A model generated the notes under the pieces. The model saw nothing but the letters and a program-made list of their open reading frames with translations, was not told where the DNA came from and searched no databases. This document shows positions 35,756 to 47,038 of a stretch of DNA of 64,000 bases, piece by piece. Every line of letters starts with the position of its first letter. Positions within the stretch are counted from its first letter, which is position 1. A program made the translations under genes and the position numbers. This DNA comes from Mytilisepta virgata (lineage: Eukaryota; Mollusca; Bivalvia; Mytilida; Mytilidae). The stretch covers positions 29,564,593 through 29,628,592 of the forward strand of contig CM051516.1 in NCBI GenBank assembly GCA_028015205.1, written 5' to 3'.

Positions 35756-36990
35756 ACTGATTCTGAATTGTGTAAAAGTTCATATTCTTGTAAATCAAAT
35801 GAGAAACTTTTTCTTTTCTAACTTATTCTACTGAAAGCATTAAAACATTTTCTTTGATATGTCAGATCTGAAATTTAATAAAATCTCATTTTAATTTATA
35901 TTAAGAGATACATGTACATTTAATTTGACTATTTCACTATGTATAAAAATATCTTCAAAATATATGTTGGTTTGAATGTTTAACTCAACTGTCATAATGC
36001 ATAGGTAATATATCATCACTTGGCATCTGTTGTCATACAGGGTATAATAAAGTTCTTTTAATTTTGATCTTACCTGTGAAACACTTGGGCCAAATCATTT
36101 GTCTGGCATCTGATTGTTTAACATTCAAATTTCTTTTGTTATGACATTAGTTCAAAACAACTTACAATTTGGATGGATCTACAAAACTTCCAAAATTTTA
36201 ATAATAGGAGGTGAAAATGTTTTTTATTTATATTGACAGATTGGAAATTTTCCAGGTGAGTGATATAGTTTCATACTACATGTATCAAACTCTTTATCAT
36301 TGATAACGGTACCTTTTAATTTTTTAAAAAATTTGGTTAATTTACTGCAAGTATTCAATAGTTTTTCTATTAATATCAAAATCAGTATTTATGAAGAAGA
36401 TTATTAACATGTTTTTGATATTATGAACTGGTCAGCAGCTGTGTCACTGGACCTTTATTAGAATATTCAGGCATAATCTGCTATTGAATTTTGGTAATTT
36501 TTTATTTTTCAGTTCATATCAGCTACTGATCACTTAATTGTTTATTATTCAAGGAAACGATTCATCTTTAATTTTTCTTATCGATAACTGCATTTTGACA
36601 AAGTTAAATGAATCAGTCAAAATGAAAATTTGAAAATATAACAATAGTTATTTTGCATGTTATGAGTATTTCCTTAATTTTAAAGTTTGAATTACAAAGT
36701 TGCATTTTTGTTGATATGAACGTTAGTGAAGTGGTTACTTTATTGAAAGATTTTGTTATTATGAATGGCTGTGATGTATGAATAATTCATATAATGTTTT
36801 ATTATATCTAGAAATATATTAAAAATAAATATTAAAAATATATGTATTGATTATTTTTGGTGATGTTGCTATTTTGATTTAGATGGCATGGACTGGAAAT
36901 ATTTTGCATATTAAAAAAAAAAAGCACTTATTGGCCATTTATGAGGGGAGACATCAGCTGAACATGATTGGGCATACCAGTAAATGTTCC
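35756..36990. other. AT-rich intergenic stretch
   Basis: Nothing recognisable apart from poly-A runs. Confidence 0.4.
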
Positions 36991-38571
36991 TGTCTGTCCC
37001 CCACAAAGGAAGGAAAGTTGGGGGGGGGGGGTATATAGGTTTCAGTCTGTCGGTCTGTCTGTTGGTCCGAAATAATGTTGCCCTCAACTCCTCCTACATT
37101 TCTTGCAGGATTCTCATGAAACTTTCTGGAATTTTAGATCACTCTGTGGAGGTATGCATATTGTCAGGAATTTCTGTTTGGACAAGAAATGTAAAAGATA
37201 TGGCTGTTTGGACTTAGGCATCTTTTAACAAAACTTTGTTCCTTGTGTTGTCCTCAACTCCTCCTACATTACTAGCATGATTTTCATGAAACCTGCACTC
37301 TTTGGAGATGTGCATATTGTCAGGAATTTCAGTTGGACAAGAAATGTGTATGATACGGCTGTTTGGATTTAGGTATTTTAGTCCAGTCAGACTAAGTTTT
37401 AACCTCAAACTAATTGCAACAGAAAATATTTTAGTTCTAATCTATAGCATTAAGCCCCAAATATACACAAAAAAAGTCTCATAAAATCTTGCTTGAGGAA
37501 AACTCAAAATCAGCATTTTTAATTTCCTATGGAAATTAACATTGAAAAGGGGAGATAACTCTGCAAAAATGAATCTTTTTTGTCAATTTTTTGTTGATTT
37601 TCTTAAAATTCATTTAAAGTATGATACTTTGATGGGGTTATAAGTTCGTATTTGACTATATTATATAATCTTCTGCTCATGAAATGTACAAAACCGAAAT
37701 GTTATGGGTAATTTTATTTTTTTTTGCACATTTTTCATTAAAGAAATTGCAAATTTGTGGCTTTGTGACCATTTTGAAAAAAATAATGTGAAAAATTGGT
37801 ATTGCTTATATCTGTAAATTATATTTGATCAGCATCTACCTTGTTTAAAGAAACTTTAAACCACAAAAAGAAGAATATATGCTTAATTATTTTTAATAAA
37901 TTTGAGACTCTTTACCTTGACTAGTTGAAAATTTAATAATTGGTGAACTAATGAATTATGAAATCTAGGTTGTAGCTTGATAAAAGATATGAAAAAACTT
38001 TAGAGTTGTTTGTTATACTCTAAAGACGGCTAAAATATCAAGAATCAATACATTCTGCTGAATAGAAGCGGTAAAGTTATAATTTTGTATCAATTTTTAT
38101 TGATATTTCTGCCTTTTTTGCAGAGTTATCTCCCATTTTCAATGCAAATGTCCATAGGAATTTTCAAATTGTGATTTTTATACGACCGCAAAATTTTTGC
38201 GGTCGTATATTGGTATGACGTTGGCGTCGTCGTCGGCGTCGTCCGTCGTCAGCGTCGTCGTCCGAAGACATTTGGTTTTCGCACTATAACTTTAGTATAA
38301 GTTAATAAAAATCTATGAAATTTAAACACAAGGTTTATGACCACAAAAGGAAGGTTGGGATTGATTTTGGGAGTTTTGGTCCCAACAGTTTAGGAATTAG
38401 GGGCTAAAAAAGGGCCCAAATAAGCATTTTTCTTGGTTTTTGCACAATAACTCTAGTATAAGTAAATAGAAATCTATGAAATTTTAACACAAGGTTTATG
38501 ACCACAAAAGGAAGGTTGGGATTGTTTTTGGGAGTTTTGGTCCCAACAGTTTAGGAATTAGGGGCCAAAAG

Positions 38572-39108
38572 GGTCCAAAATTAAACTTTGTTTGATTTCA
38601 TCGAAAATTGAACTATTGGGGTTCTTTGATATGCTGAATCTAACCGTGCATTTAGATTCTTAATTTTTGGTCCCGTTTTCAAATTGGTCTACATTAAGGT
38701 CCAAAGGGTCCAAAATTAAACTTAGTTTGATTTTAACAAAAATTGAATTCTTTGGGTTCTTTGATATGCTGAATCTAAACATGTACTTAGTTTTTTTATT
38801 ATGAGCCCAGTTTTCAAGTTGGTCCAAATCGGGGTCCAAAATTAAACTTTGTTTGATTTCATTGAAAATTGAACCATTGGGGTTCTTTGATATGCCGAAT
38901 CTAACCATGCATTTAGATTCTTAATTTTTGGTCCTGTTTTCAAATTGGTCTACATTAAGGTCCAAAGGGTCCAAAATTAAACTTAGTTTGTTTTTAACAA
39001 AAATTGAATTCTTGGGGTTCTTTGATATGCTGAATCTAAACATGTACTTAGTTTTTTTATTATGAGCCCAGTTTTCAAGTTGGTCCAATCGGGGTCCAAA
39101 ATTAAAGC
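38572..39108 (+). repeat. 130-bp tandem repeat with 260-bp higher-order unit
   Basis: The landmark GGTCCAAAATTAAA occurs at 38572, 38707, 38833, 38968 and 39093. Spacing alternates 135, 126, 135 and 125 bp, and alternate monomers resemble each other most (TGATTTCATTGAAAATTG versus TTTTAACAAAAATTG). The array is therefore a dimeric unit of about 260 bp repeated twice. Confidence 0.85.
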
Positions 39109-40920
39109 TAAAAAAGGGGTAAATTATTTTTTTTTGGGGGGGGGGGCAATTCTCCACAGCATATTGTATTGCATAAGAAGCAAAAAATTGAATATAAATT
39201 CAAATCATATGACAAATTCTAAGTTCTTTATTTCAGTTATTCTGTGTCAGAAACCTATTATGTGTCAAATATTTGAAGAAATTTTCAATTGCACAGTATT
39301 GCGCAATAGCAAGAAATTGATATGTGTGCCCTGTTATCAAAACTTTATTATTAACAAATTCCATTGGAAATTTGCCAATAACTCTAGTTTAATGAACTTC
39401 ATTGGAAATTTACCAATATAAAATGTGCTAATGAAGCTTTTTTGTTTATCTCGTCTAAACTGCTTTTAAATTATGTATATTTAAAATTTGCCATCCATGA
39501 CTATGATGTCATTTTCCATTTTAATATGTTATGGTGTATTTAAATGGGCTGTTATGGTTGCAAAGTATAAAGAAATGGGGGGGGGGGGGGGTTGAAAACA
39601 AAATTTGGGGGGGGGGGGTAAATGAGAAATTGGGGAGGGGGTAATTTTTTTCTCATTTCATATTTCATATATTAATAAGAAAATATCAAATTTTTTTTTA
39701 GCAAAAAAAGGGGGGGTTACAATAAATTTTATTGTTTTTTGTTTTTTTTGGGGAGGGGGGGTCAATGTGCAACTTCATAGTGTATTGCACAAAAGGGGTA
39801 AATTATTATTTTTTTTGGGGGGGGGGGCAATTCTCCACAGCATATTGTATTGCACAAGAAGCAAAAAATTGAATATAAATTCAAATCATATGACCAATTC
39901 TTAGTTCTTTGATTTCAGTTATTCTGTGTCAGAAACCTATTATGTGTCAAATATTTGAAGAAATTTTCAATTGCACAGTATTGTGCAATAGCAAGAAATC
40001 TTCAATTGCACAGTATTGCACAATAGCAAGAAATTGATATGTGTGCCCTGTTATCAAAACTTTATTATTAACAAATTCCATTGGAAATTTGCCAATAACT
40101 CTAGTTTAATGAACTTCATTGGAAATTTGTCAATATAAAATGTGCTGATTAAGCTTTTTGTTTATCTCATCTAAACTGCTTTTAAATAATGTATATTTAA
40201 AATTTGCCATCCATGACTATGATGTCATTTTCTATTTTAATATGTTATGGTGTATTTAAATGGGCTGTTATGGTTGCAAAGTATAAAGAAATGGGGGAGG
40301 GGGTTGAAAACAAAATTAGGGGGGGGGTAAATGAGAAATTGGGGAGGGGGCAATTTTTTTCTCATATCATATTTCATAAATTAAAAAGAAAATTTCAAAT
40401 TTTTTTAGCAAAAAAAGGGGAGGGGTTACAATAAATTTTATTGTTTTTTGTTTTTTTTTTTTTTGGGAGGGGGGGGGGGTCAATGTGCAACTTCATAGTG
40501 TATTGCACAAAAGCTAAAAAAAGGGGTAAATTATTATTTTTTTTTGGGGGGGGGCAATGCAATTATCCACAGCATATTATATTGCACAAGAAGCAAAAAA
40601 TTGAATATAAATTGAAATCATATGACCAATTCTAAGTTCTTTGATTTCAGTTATTCTGTGTCAGAAACCTATTATGTGTCAAATATTTGAAGAAATTTTC
40701 AATTGCACAGTATTGCACAATAGCAAGAAATCTTCAATTGCCCAGTATTGCGCAATAGCATGAAATTGATATGTGTGCCCAATTTTAAATTTTAAATTGG
40801 TTATTTCTGATTTATATATAAAAACAAATAATACTGATATGGTTTGAATAGGTAAATTAAAAATTTTTAAGTTCTTAGACAACATTCATTCTGTGTCAGA
40901 AACCTATGCTGTGTCAAATA
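39105..40920 (+). repeat. About 0.7-kb tandem repeat, 2.5 copies, with G tracts
   Basis: The landmark CACAGCATATT occurs at 39155, 39836 and 40568 (spacing 681 and 732 bp). Units are highly similar, including TTCAATTGCACAGTATTG and CCATGACTATGATGTCAT. Differences are mostly in poly-G/poly-T lengths and a 31-bp internal duplication (around 39970-40030 and 40700-40760). Open frames here are repeat artefacts. Confidence 0.85.
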
Positions 40921-41379
40921 TTTATTCACAATCCAAATTCAGTATTGTATCAAGCTTGAATGTTGTGTTCATAATTGCCCCAACTATTCAGGGTTCGACA
41001 TCTGCGGTCGTATCTAGCTGCGCCCAGCGGAGCATTTTATTTTAATCTTCCTCAAGTTAGATTTTGTTAGACTTTTTTCTGTGTATATTTGGGGTATAAT
41101 GCTAAAGATTAAAACTTAAAAATTTTCTTTTGCAATTACTTTAAGGTTAGGGTCAAATTTATGCTAGATTGACTGGACTATTTTTTAACAAAACTTTGTT
41201 CCATGTGTTGTCTACAATCTTCCTACATTACTTGCACGATTCTCATAAAACTTTATGGAGTGTTAGATCACATTATGGAGATGTGCATGTTTTCAGGATT
41301 TTCTGTTTGGGCGAGTACTTTGAAAAATATGATGAATTGAACTTTGTGTAGGCTTCAAAACAAACATGTTGCTGCGGGG

Positions 41380-42004
41380 TCCCTTTCAGGACTGCTGGTT
41401 AGCTCAATTGCTAGTATTTTGATACAAACATGAAGATTTACATAATTTTAAAATTTGAAAGGAGTATCTCCCTTGTTATCTCAGCTTTGCTGAAGGCGAG
41501 ACATAGGTATTGCTATCCTTGTATATCTAAGTAAATATTTCACCTAGCTTAACCAAATTTTTTGTAGTGGTTGCTAATGAGGTTAGCATGTGAACCTGCC
41601 ACTGTCACCTAACCTTGGCCTCATTTTCACACTGCAGTAGTCAGGTTAAAGTTCTTCTATTAAGAGCATCTCAGCAACTACACGGTAAAGTGAGAAGTGT
41701 ATATCTGACCTAATTTTCAGGCTTCATGGGCCAGGTTAAGTTTTTGGCTGAGGTTTGTTTCTCGGTAACTATACATGGTAGGTCAATTTTATTTGGTACA
41801 TGCATGTATATTCCTTGTAAGGTATACATAGGTTTTGGACACCTGTCACCTGACCCTGACCTAATTTTCATGCTACAGGGATTTACATCCAGTTTTTTTC
41901 ATTAGGTCTGTTCCTCAGGAACAGTAAGTGATAGCTAAACTGCATTTGTATATTCGTTGTAAGGTATATATGGATACATGGCATTTCACCTGACCTTGAC
42001 ATCA
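41380..42004 (+). repeat. Degenerate tandem repeat with CACCTGACCTTGACC motif
   Basis: Phrases of the type CACCT(G/A)ACC(C/T)TGACCT followed by ATTTTCA recur near 41608, 41708, 41848 and 41988, with AGGTTAAGTTTTTGGCTG and TTCGTTGTAAGGTATA between them. Four units of about 120-140 bp are well diverged. The last unit is broken by the LINE at 42005. Confidence 0.65.
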
Positions 42005-43497
42005 TTTTCCTTGATGAAAATTTCCCTTTATTACTTGAGACATCAAAAATAGGCAGTTTACTTTTTGCAGACGACCTACTTATATATTTCTGAAACCAAA
42101 GAAGTGCTCTAAAATAGTCTTGATAACTTATCAAAATATTGTAACAAGTGGCAACTCACTGTAAATGTAAAAAAGACCAAAACCATGATATTATATTCTA
42201 GAAATAGTAAAACAAATGAAAATATATATTTCTTTTACAAAAATACAAATGTTGAGACAGTCCGTGAATTCAAACTTCTAGGAAATTATGTATCAGGAAA
42301 AGGAAATATGCTTTTTATCTGCAAAAAATCTAGCACAAAAGACAATGAAAGTATTATATTCGATAAAAGGCCCGACAAGTAACATTAATCAACTTCCAGC
42401 GAATTTATCATGCCATCAATTTGATTCATTGGTGCCTCCCAATTCCTACATTCAACTCTGAAATATGGTATATGGAAATTTACCAAAAATATAATTCAGA
42501 TTCCAGAGCAAAGGCTAAAAATAAGACACCAGATTATTTAATTGTTTTAGATATATCTGCTATTGATAGAGTTCACACAAAATTTTGTAAATATTCTCTT
42601 GGAGTAAAAAATGTTCAAGTTATATAGCTGCTAGAGCTGAACTAGGTAGAGACCCTATAGACTGTTTTATTAAAACACAAACTCTCTTATATGAGGATAG
42701 ATTATTGAATATAGAAACTGCCCCTATTTTGAAGGAGTGTTATAACATCTCCAAAGTGCTATATTATAAAGGTATTTATACATGGTATACTTATGTGAAA
42801 CACTTGCGAAATGAATTAAATTTGCACCATGATGTTTCAACTATAAATAATATTATAGATGTTAATTATAAATCAAACAAAACATGTTACAGGAGGGAGT
42901 CCAGCAATCAATACTAAGAAAATTTTCAAGAGAAATAGATAATTTAGACCAAAATAGTAAACTTTCAACTTTTAAAGCCATAAAATATGGGTATCATTGT
43001 GAAAACTATTTATATGTAGTCTTAATTCTGAATATAGAAAATATATATGCCAGATTAGAATTAGCGATTGAGTTGTCAGTCAACGAAATGGCCATACAGT
43101 GCATCAAATTTATTTCGGTATTTTGTGATACATTTTTATTATCAATTGAAAGAGGCAGATATACACAAATACCAAGAAAATTAAGATTATGCAGCACTTG
43201 CAATGAAATTGAGGGTGAGTCTCATTTCATATTAGATTGTCGATTAAATGGATTTTTGCCAAAAGATTTTATTATGTCCCTTAATAAACGGAGGGAAAAT
43301 TAAATAAATTTTAAATCCAGAATTAAAGAAACAAGTGAGATTGCCGGGCTCCTTTTTGAAACAGTCTTTCACTGAGGACAGGGGCAGTTTCTTTAATTTA
43401 GTGTTCTGTTTGTTTGTTTGTTTTTTTTTGTAGCTATTGACCCTTTGGCCTGTAAGAGGCTAATAAAAATTTATGACTTATGACTTAAATAAATAAA
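42005..43497 (+). pseudogene. Decayed non-LTR retrotransposon (reverse transcriptase end)
   Basis: The segment from 42013 encodes IGSLLFADDLLIY, the catalytic box C of a reverse transcriptase (FADD at 42064-42075), followed at once by a stop (42091). Broken frames then give NVKKTKTMI, REFKLLGNYVSG, ARAELGRDPIDCFIK and, near the end, GRYTQIPRKLRLCSTC plus ESHFILDC. The last matches the CxxC...HF...C knuckle of the LINE at 25270-26045. Several frameshifts and stops are present and the 5' part is missing. A short tail TTAAATAAATAAAACC ends the copy. Inactive. Confidence 0.8.
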
Positions 43498-44100
43498 ACC
43501 ATGAATTCAGTGTTCTATAAAATGGAAACTCTGTTATACGTTTAATTATTAAATATCTCAGAAAGATTTGTATACTTTTTAGTTTTTATTTGTCATGTTA
43601 TTACTGAATTGTGTTGTGTTTTGTTGTAATGCTAATACTAGTGTTTGGATTTTATACCTATAAAATAGTTGAATTTGTTTGCTTCACAGACTTAGGTCTA
43701 CCTCGTGTGATTATCTCAATTTCTCATCATGATCAGTTAAAAATATTTTGTGTTGAGTCATTGTTATTTCTACTTCAGTCTGACTTATGTCACATGACCA
43801 TGACCTAACTAAACAGATGGCAGGCGAGACATTTTTGTGTTTTCTCTTCTGTGTAGCTCCTCAGATTTTTTTCACCCTTTTAGTCATTTTGGTATGAGTC
43901 AATATTTTGGCCTCGAGTAAAACTTGATAGTACATTGTTACACGATATCAACACGAGAAACCATGCGATAACTTAAATAAACTTCCATTGCTGGGTTACA
44001 GATTTCACAAGCTCTCGAAAAGTTGATACGACCTAACCTCGGACCCAGCTTCTAAGTCAAATATTTCATCCAAGAAAAAATTTGCAGAACTGTAAGAAGT
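43498..44100. other. Repeat-like intergenic stretch
   Basis: Contains CACATGACCATGACC (43792-43806), reminiscent of the 41380-42004 repeat. No supported gene. Confidence 0.35.
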
Positions 44101-44109
44101 TTTTCCTCA

Positions 44110-44700
44110 CTGTTTATTTCTGACACATCCCAGAGGAGAAGAACAATTTCTTACCTATACATGTACCTTCTGTCTCAGTGGAAGGGAAAATTTTCTAATT
44201 CAATGGGAATTAATAGCCAAAGACTCTTTGGTGTTGTGAGTAATTTGGCATTTGATTGTGTGTAGGGGCATGAATACCCTCATCTGTCAAAGAATCCAAT
44301 TTCTGTGTCTCACAAAACTGAGAAATGTCTTCTTTTGTCACAAGAGTTTCCGACTTTTCTGTCCAAGGTAGTAAAATAAATTATTCAAGACCATCTCAAG
44401 TATCAAGGTTTTATTCTCGTCTTTGATTGGTGCCAAAGAAAACAGAAATGAGGCTTGTTATAGACCTTTTAATTCAGAATCCCATATCCTGCGTTATTAT
44501 TCTTGTCACTCAAACAGAGCAGGTTATAGAGCTTTGTCAGAAACTTGGATAAAGCATTTCTAGGGAAAACTCAAAGATTCTTCCATGGCAGAATTTCCTT
44601 TTTCTTGATAAATCATAACAAGGTCTCCAGCCTATGATGTGTACATTTCACACACGACGAATTTCTCTGCAGTGCAAGATTGCCGTCACATAAACTACTA
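44110..44700 (+). pseudogene. Decayed DIRS-like reverse transcriptase fragment (tentative)
   Basis: In the plus direction, with frameshifts and stops, the peptides FYSRL, LVPKKTE, LVIDL, TEQVIELCQKLG, REN(S)KILPWQNFLFLD and GLQPMM are found between about 44400 and 44660. Their order fits the reverse-transcriptase core and the FLG box of DIRS/Gypsy-type elements, with an internal deletion. The 44110-44360 part may be upstream coding sequence of the same element, but I cannot show that. Not functional. Confidence 0.5.
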
Positions 44701-45180
44701 GATAAAAATTGAAAGATTAACCGTCAACATACAGGGCTAGAAAATTGTACGATACTTCGAAGTAATCAAGAAATGGGGGTGCGACGAAACACAAAGTTCA
44801 AAAATATTTTGAATGCCGCTTGAAAAGGAGAGTTAGGACAATTTAGTCTTCTGTAAGGTCCATTAGCCTACCATTTACAAAGGAGCGCGACATTCTCAAA
44901 ACCCGTCACTCAATATAGTCCACGATCAGACCCATTACAGGTAACCAGTGTTTACTGAATGCTTTGTGCTTTTTGATGTTGTTAGATCTTGTGCTTCGTT
45001 ATGAATTTGTTTAAATTTGCCCAATCCTGAAAACCTTAAGTTTCATAAATCCTTATTTACTTGATATTCCGATATTACACCGGTGAATATGTTATGTACA
45101 TGTACCAAACATCTATTTTCAAAATTAAATATTGATAGATGAATTTTAGGCAAGTGTTAAATTTTAATAAAAGTAAAACT

Positions 45181-45660
45181 AGAGGTCCCCAGGAGCCTGT
45201 ATCGCTCACCTGGATATCATTTGCAGACTTAGAGCAGAATAAATTGTTTGACTATGTCCGTCTTGTTAGGATGCCTGGAACTTTGCTGTCAAGCTGGGTT
45301 CCTTTTGGCTCGCTGGTTTTGTCAAATTAGGTTAAAAATTTCTCAGTGAATATTCCCATAGGGTCCTATGTTAAACTATGTTCAGCTCTGGTAGCCATCC
45401 TGGATAGTGGGCAGGATTACAAGATATATATTTCTGAGAGAGGACCATTGCTGCCCAGTTGGTTTCCAGTTGGTTCACCATATTCGGCTCTGGTGGGCAT
45501 CTTAAATGGCGGGTAGGGTCTTCGGATAAATTTCTGAAAGATGACAACCTAAGGACCATCGCTGCCCACTTTAGTTTCAATATTGGGCCATTGGTTTCAG
45601 CGAAGATCTTATAGATGTTTACGAGGACGACGGCGGATGCCAAGTATTGGCAATAGATCA
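45181..45660 (-). mobile_element. Short copy of the GCTCACCTG element
   Basis: It begins CTAGAGGTCCCCAGGAGCCT and has GCTCACCTGG. It ends with GACGACGGCGGATGCCAAGT, the reverse complement of the left-end region of the element at 4897. The interior has diverged 'gtagccatcctggat' and 'ccatagggtcctatg' motifs but no array expansion. Both ends are present, so this is probably the usual size of the family. Confidence 0.7.
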
Positions 45661-46019
45661 CATGGACCTTTGATCAAGGGGGGGGGGGGGGCTAATAAAT
45701 CACAGTCCTTGGTATACCATTATTTCCTCACAAAGTCCTTAGCTTTTAATAACAAAGTGTCATGAACGCTTTTCACCAACGTTTATCCGAAAATGTGTAT
45801 AAAATCTTTCTTTTGAAACCATCTCTAAAGTGTAATTGGCACTATTTAGTCCGTCACTGAGAAATCGCCTATTTACACTGGCTAGTAACATGATCCTACA
45901 AAAAGAAAAAAATTGTAATTGGCAATTATAAACAGCTGATAGTTTGAGTAATTTACATTTAGAAGATTTTAAAAACTATTTTTGCATTTCAGCGTTTGGT
46001 TGCATGTTTTAGAAATATA
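45661..46019. other. Intergenic stretch, no supported gene
   Basis: A run of G (about 45678-45692) and otherwise nothing recognisable. Confidence 0.4.
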
Positions 46020-46340
46020 AAAGAAAGCATTGATTGATTATTGTTTGCTTAATGTTCAGTGGCAAATATTTCATGCTTCTCCAGGACGAGAACCAGTCCA
46101 ACAATTCATCAAACTCAATTAAAATAGGGATGGGACGGGACCGAAAGGTCTGCTACTGTTAAAGGGTGTGTGGTAATTTTAAGGTCGGATAATGCAGTCT
46201 TTTATGGCAGCCATTAGCCTACTCTTTTTCTAAAACTAAAGAAAGGGGTCTTTAGTGTTCAGGGAGTGTGGCATTCTCCAAACACGTTACCCACTATGGT
46301 CCGCGGTCTGGCTTTGCGTATAATGACTGACAACTCCACA
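46020..46340 (+). repeat. Interspersed repeat (GGCAAATATTTC type)
   Basis: It contains GGCAAATATTTCATGCTTCT, AGCCATTAGCCTACTCTTTT and GTGTGGCATTCTCCAAA. The same ordered phrases occur inverted at 58016-58190, and in partial form at 51320-51440 and 55010-55130. Non-coding. Confidence 0.7.
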
Positions 46341-46623
46341 ACGAGATTGTCTCCCCTGTCCTCCACTTGCACAGCTCTGAGACAACGATGAAAAGCAAAG
46401 TATAACACGCATCCTCTGGACAAAAATCTTCAACCTCGATTTAGTCTTATAGTTTCATTGGTCAATAGGAATAATACTGTGAATTTATCGTACCTTGATG
46501 TCCACTTTGCCGGCTCTTGTTTTTTATGGTGCAACATCTTATATCTGGCAATATTTATTGGTGGCCGTAGTATCCGTAAACCAGCAAGTAAAATCCTGGG
46601 AGGCAAGAATAATTATCAATTAT

Positions 46624-46748
46624 AGACTTTTGACGAGGTCAATACATTATATATGGACCTGTTAGGCATATATTGACCGAGGACGAAGTCCGAGGTCAAT
46701 ATATTCCTAACAGGTCCATATATAATGTATTGACAGAGTCAAAAGTCC
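46624..46748. repeat. Large foldback palindrome, 55-bp arms
   Basis: The left arm 46624-46678 and right arm 46694-46748 are reverse complements apart from a few changes. The 15-base loop (GAGGACGAAGTCCGA) contains its own small inverted repeat GGAC/GTCC. It lies about 290 bp beyond the stop codon of the tyrosine recombinase. Confidence 0.9.
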
Positions 46749-47038
46749 ATCATTGTTATATTACATATGTAGTTTTTTTAATTAGAATTTGATCAATTGC
46801 TTTTTTATTGTTTCTGTTTTTTAGGCTTGGTGCGAGAGTTGAGGTTTTTTTCATGATTTTGTTGTATTTTCAATTCTTTTTGTATATGTATATCATATGT
46901 GAGACAAAAAAAGAACATAATTCAATTTCATATTTTTTAAAGTCAGAAATGAAATATTAACACTGAAAATAGAAATTTATCACACTGAAAACGTAAATTT
47001 TAAAAGTCAGACTGAAAGTATGAAACTTTGATAATGAG

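Larger units (their letters stand above)
38181..41034 (+). mobile_element. TACGACCGC element nested inside MITE copy 2
   Basis: It begins with a near-perfect palindrome (TACGACCGCAAA...TTTGCGGTCGTA, about 38181-38208), followed by a CGTCGTCGGCG-rich stretch. It ends with TGCGGTCGTATCTAGCTGCG and CCCAGCGGAGCA. TACGACCGCA and TGCGGTCGTA are inverted. A possible 5-bp target duplication TTTTA lies at 38176-38180 and 41035-41039. No transposase. The interior consists of tandem repeats, listed separately. Confidence 0.7.
37379..41180 (+). mobile_element. TA-flanked MITE copy 2, split by a second insertion
   Basis: The ends TAGTCCAGTCAGAC and ATTGACTGGACTA are inverted and bordered by TA. The sequence at 37381-38180 and 41040-41180 is collinear with MITE copy 1 (21577-22523). 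The element is interrupted within the segment aligning to about 22375-22395 of copy 1, where the TACGACCGC element is inserted. Confidence 0.85.
36995..41345 (+). repeat. CCCTCCGC-type repeat, copy 2, split by a nested MITE
   Basis: The left part (36995-37378) has one and a half units (GGTATATAGGTTTCAGTCTG; TTAACAAAACTTTGTTCC twice). The sequence breaks off in GGATTTAGGTATTT at 37378 and resumes at 41181 with TTTTTTAACAAAACTTTGTT. The 37379-41180 insertion accounts for the break. Confidence 0.8.

Noticed and set aside
38660..39157. Two near-identical minus-strand open frames
   Set aside because: They are shadows of the 130/260-bp tandem repeat; their similarity reflects the DNA repeat, not a protein family.
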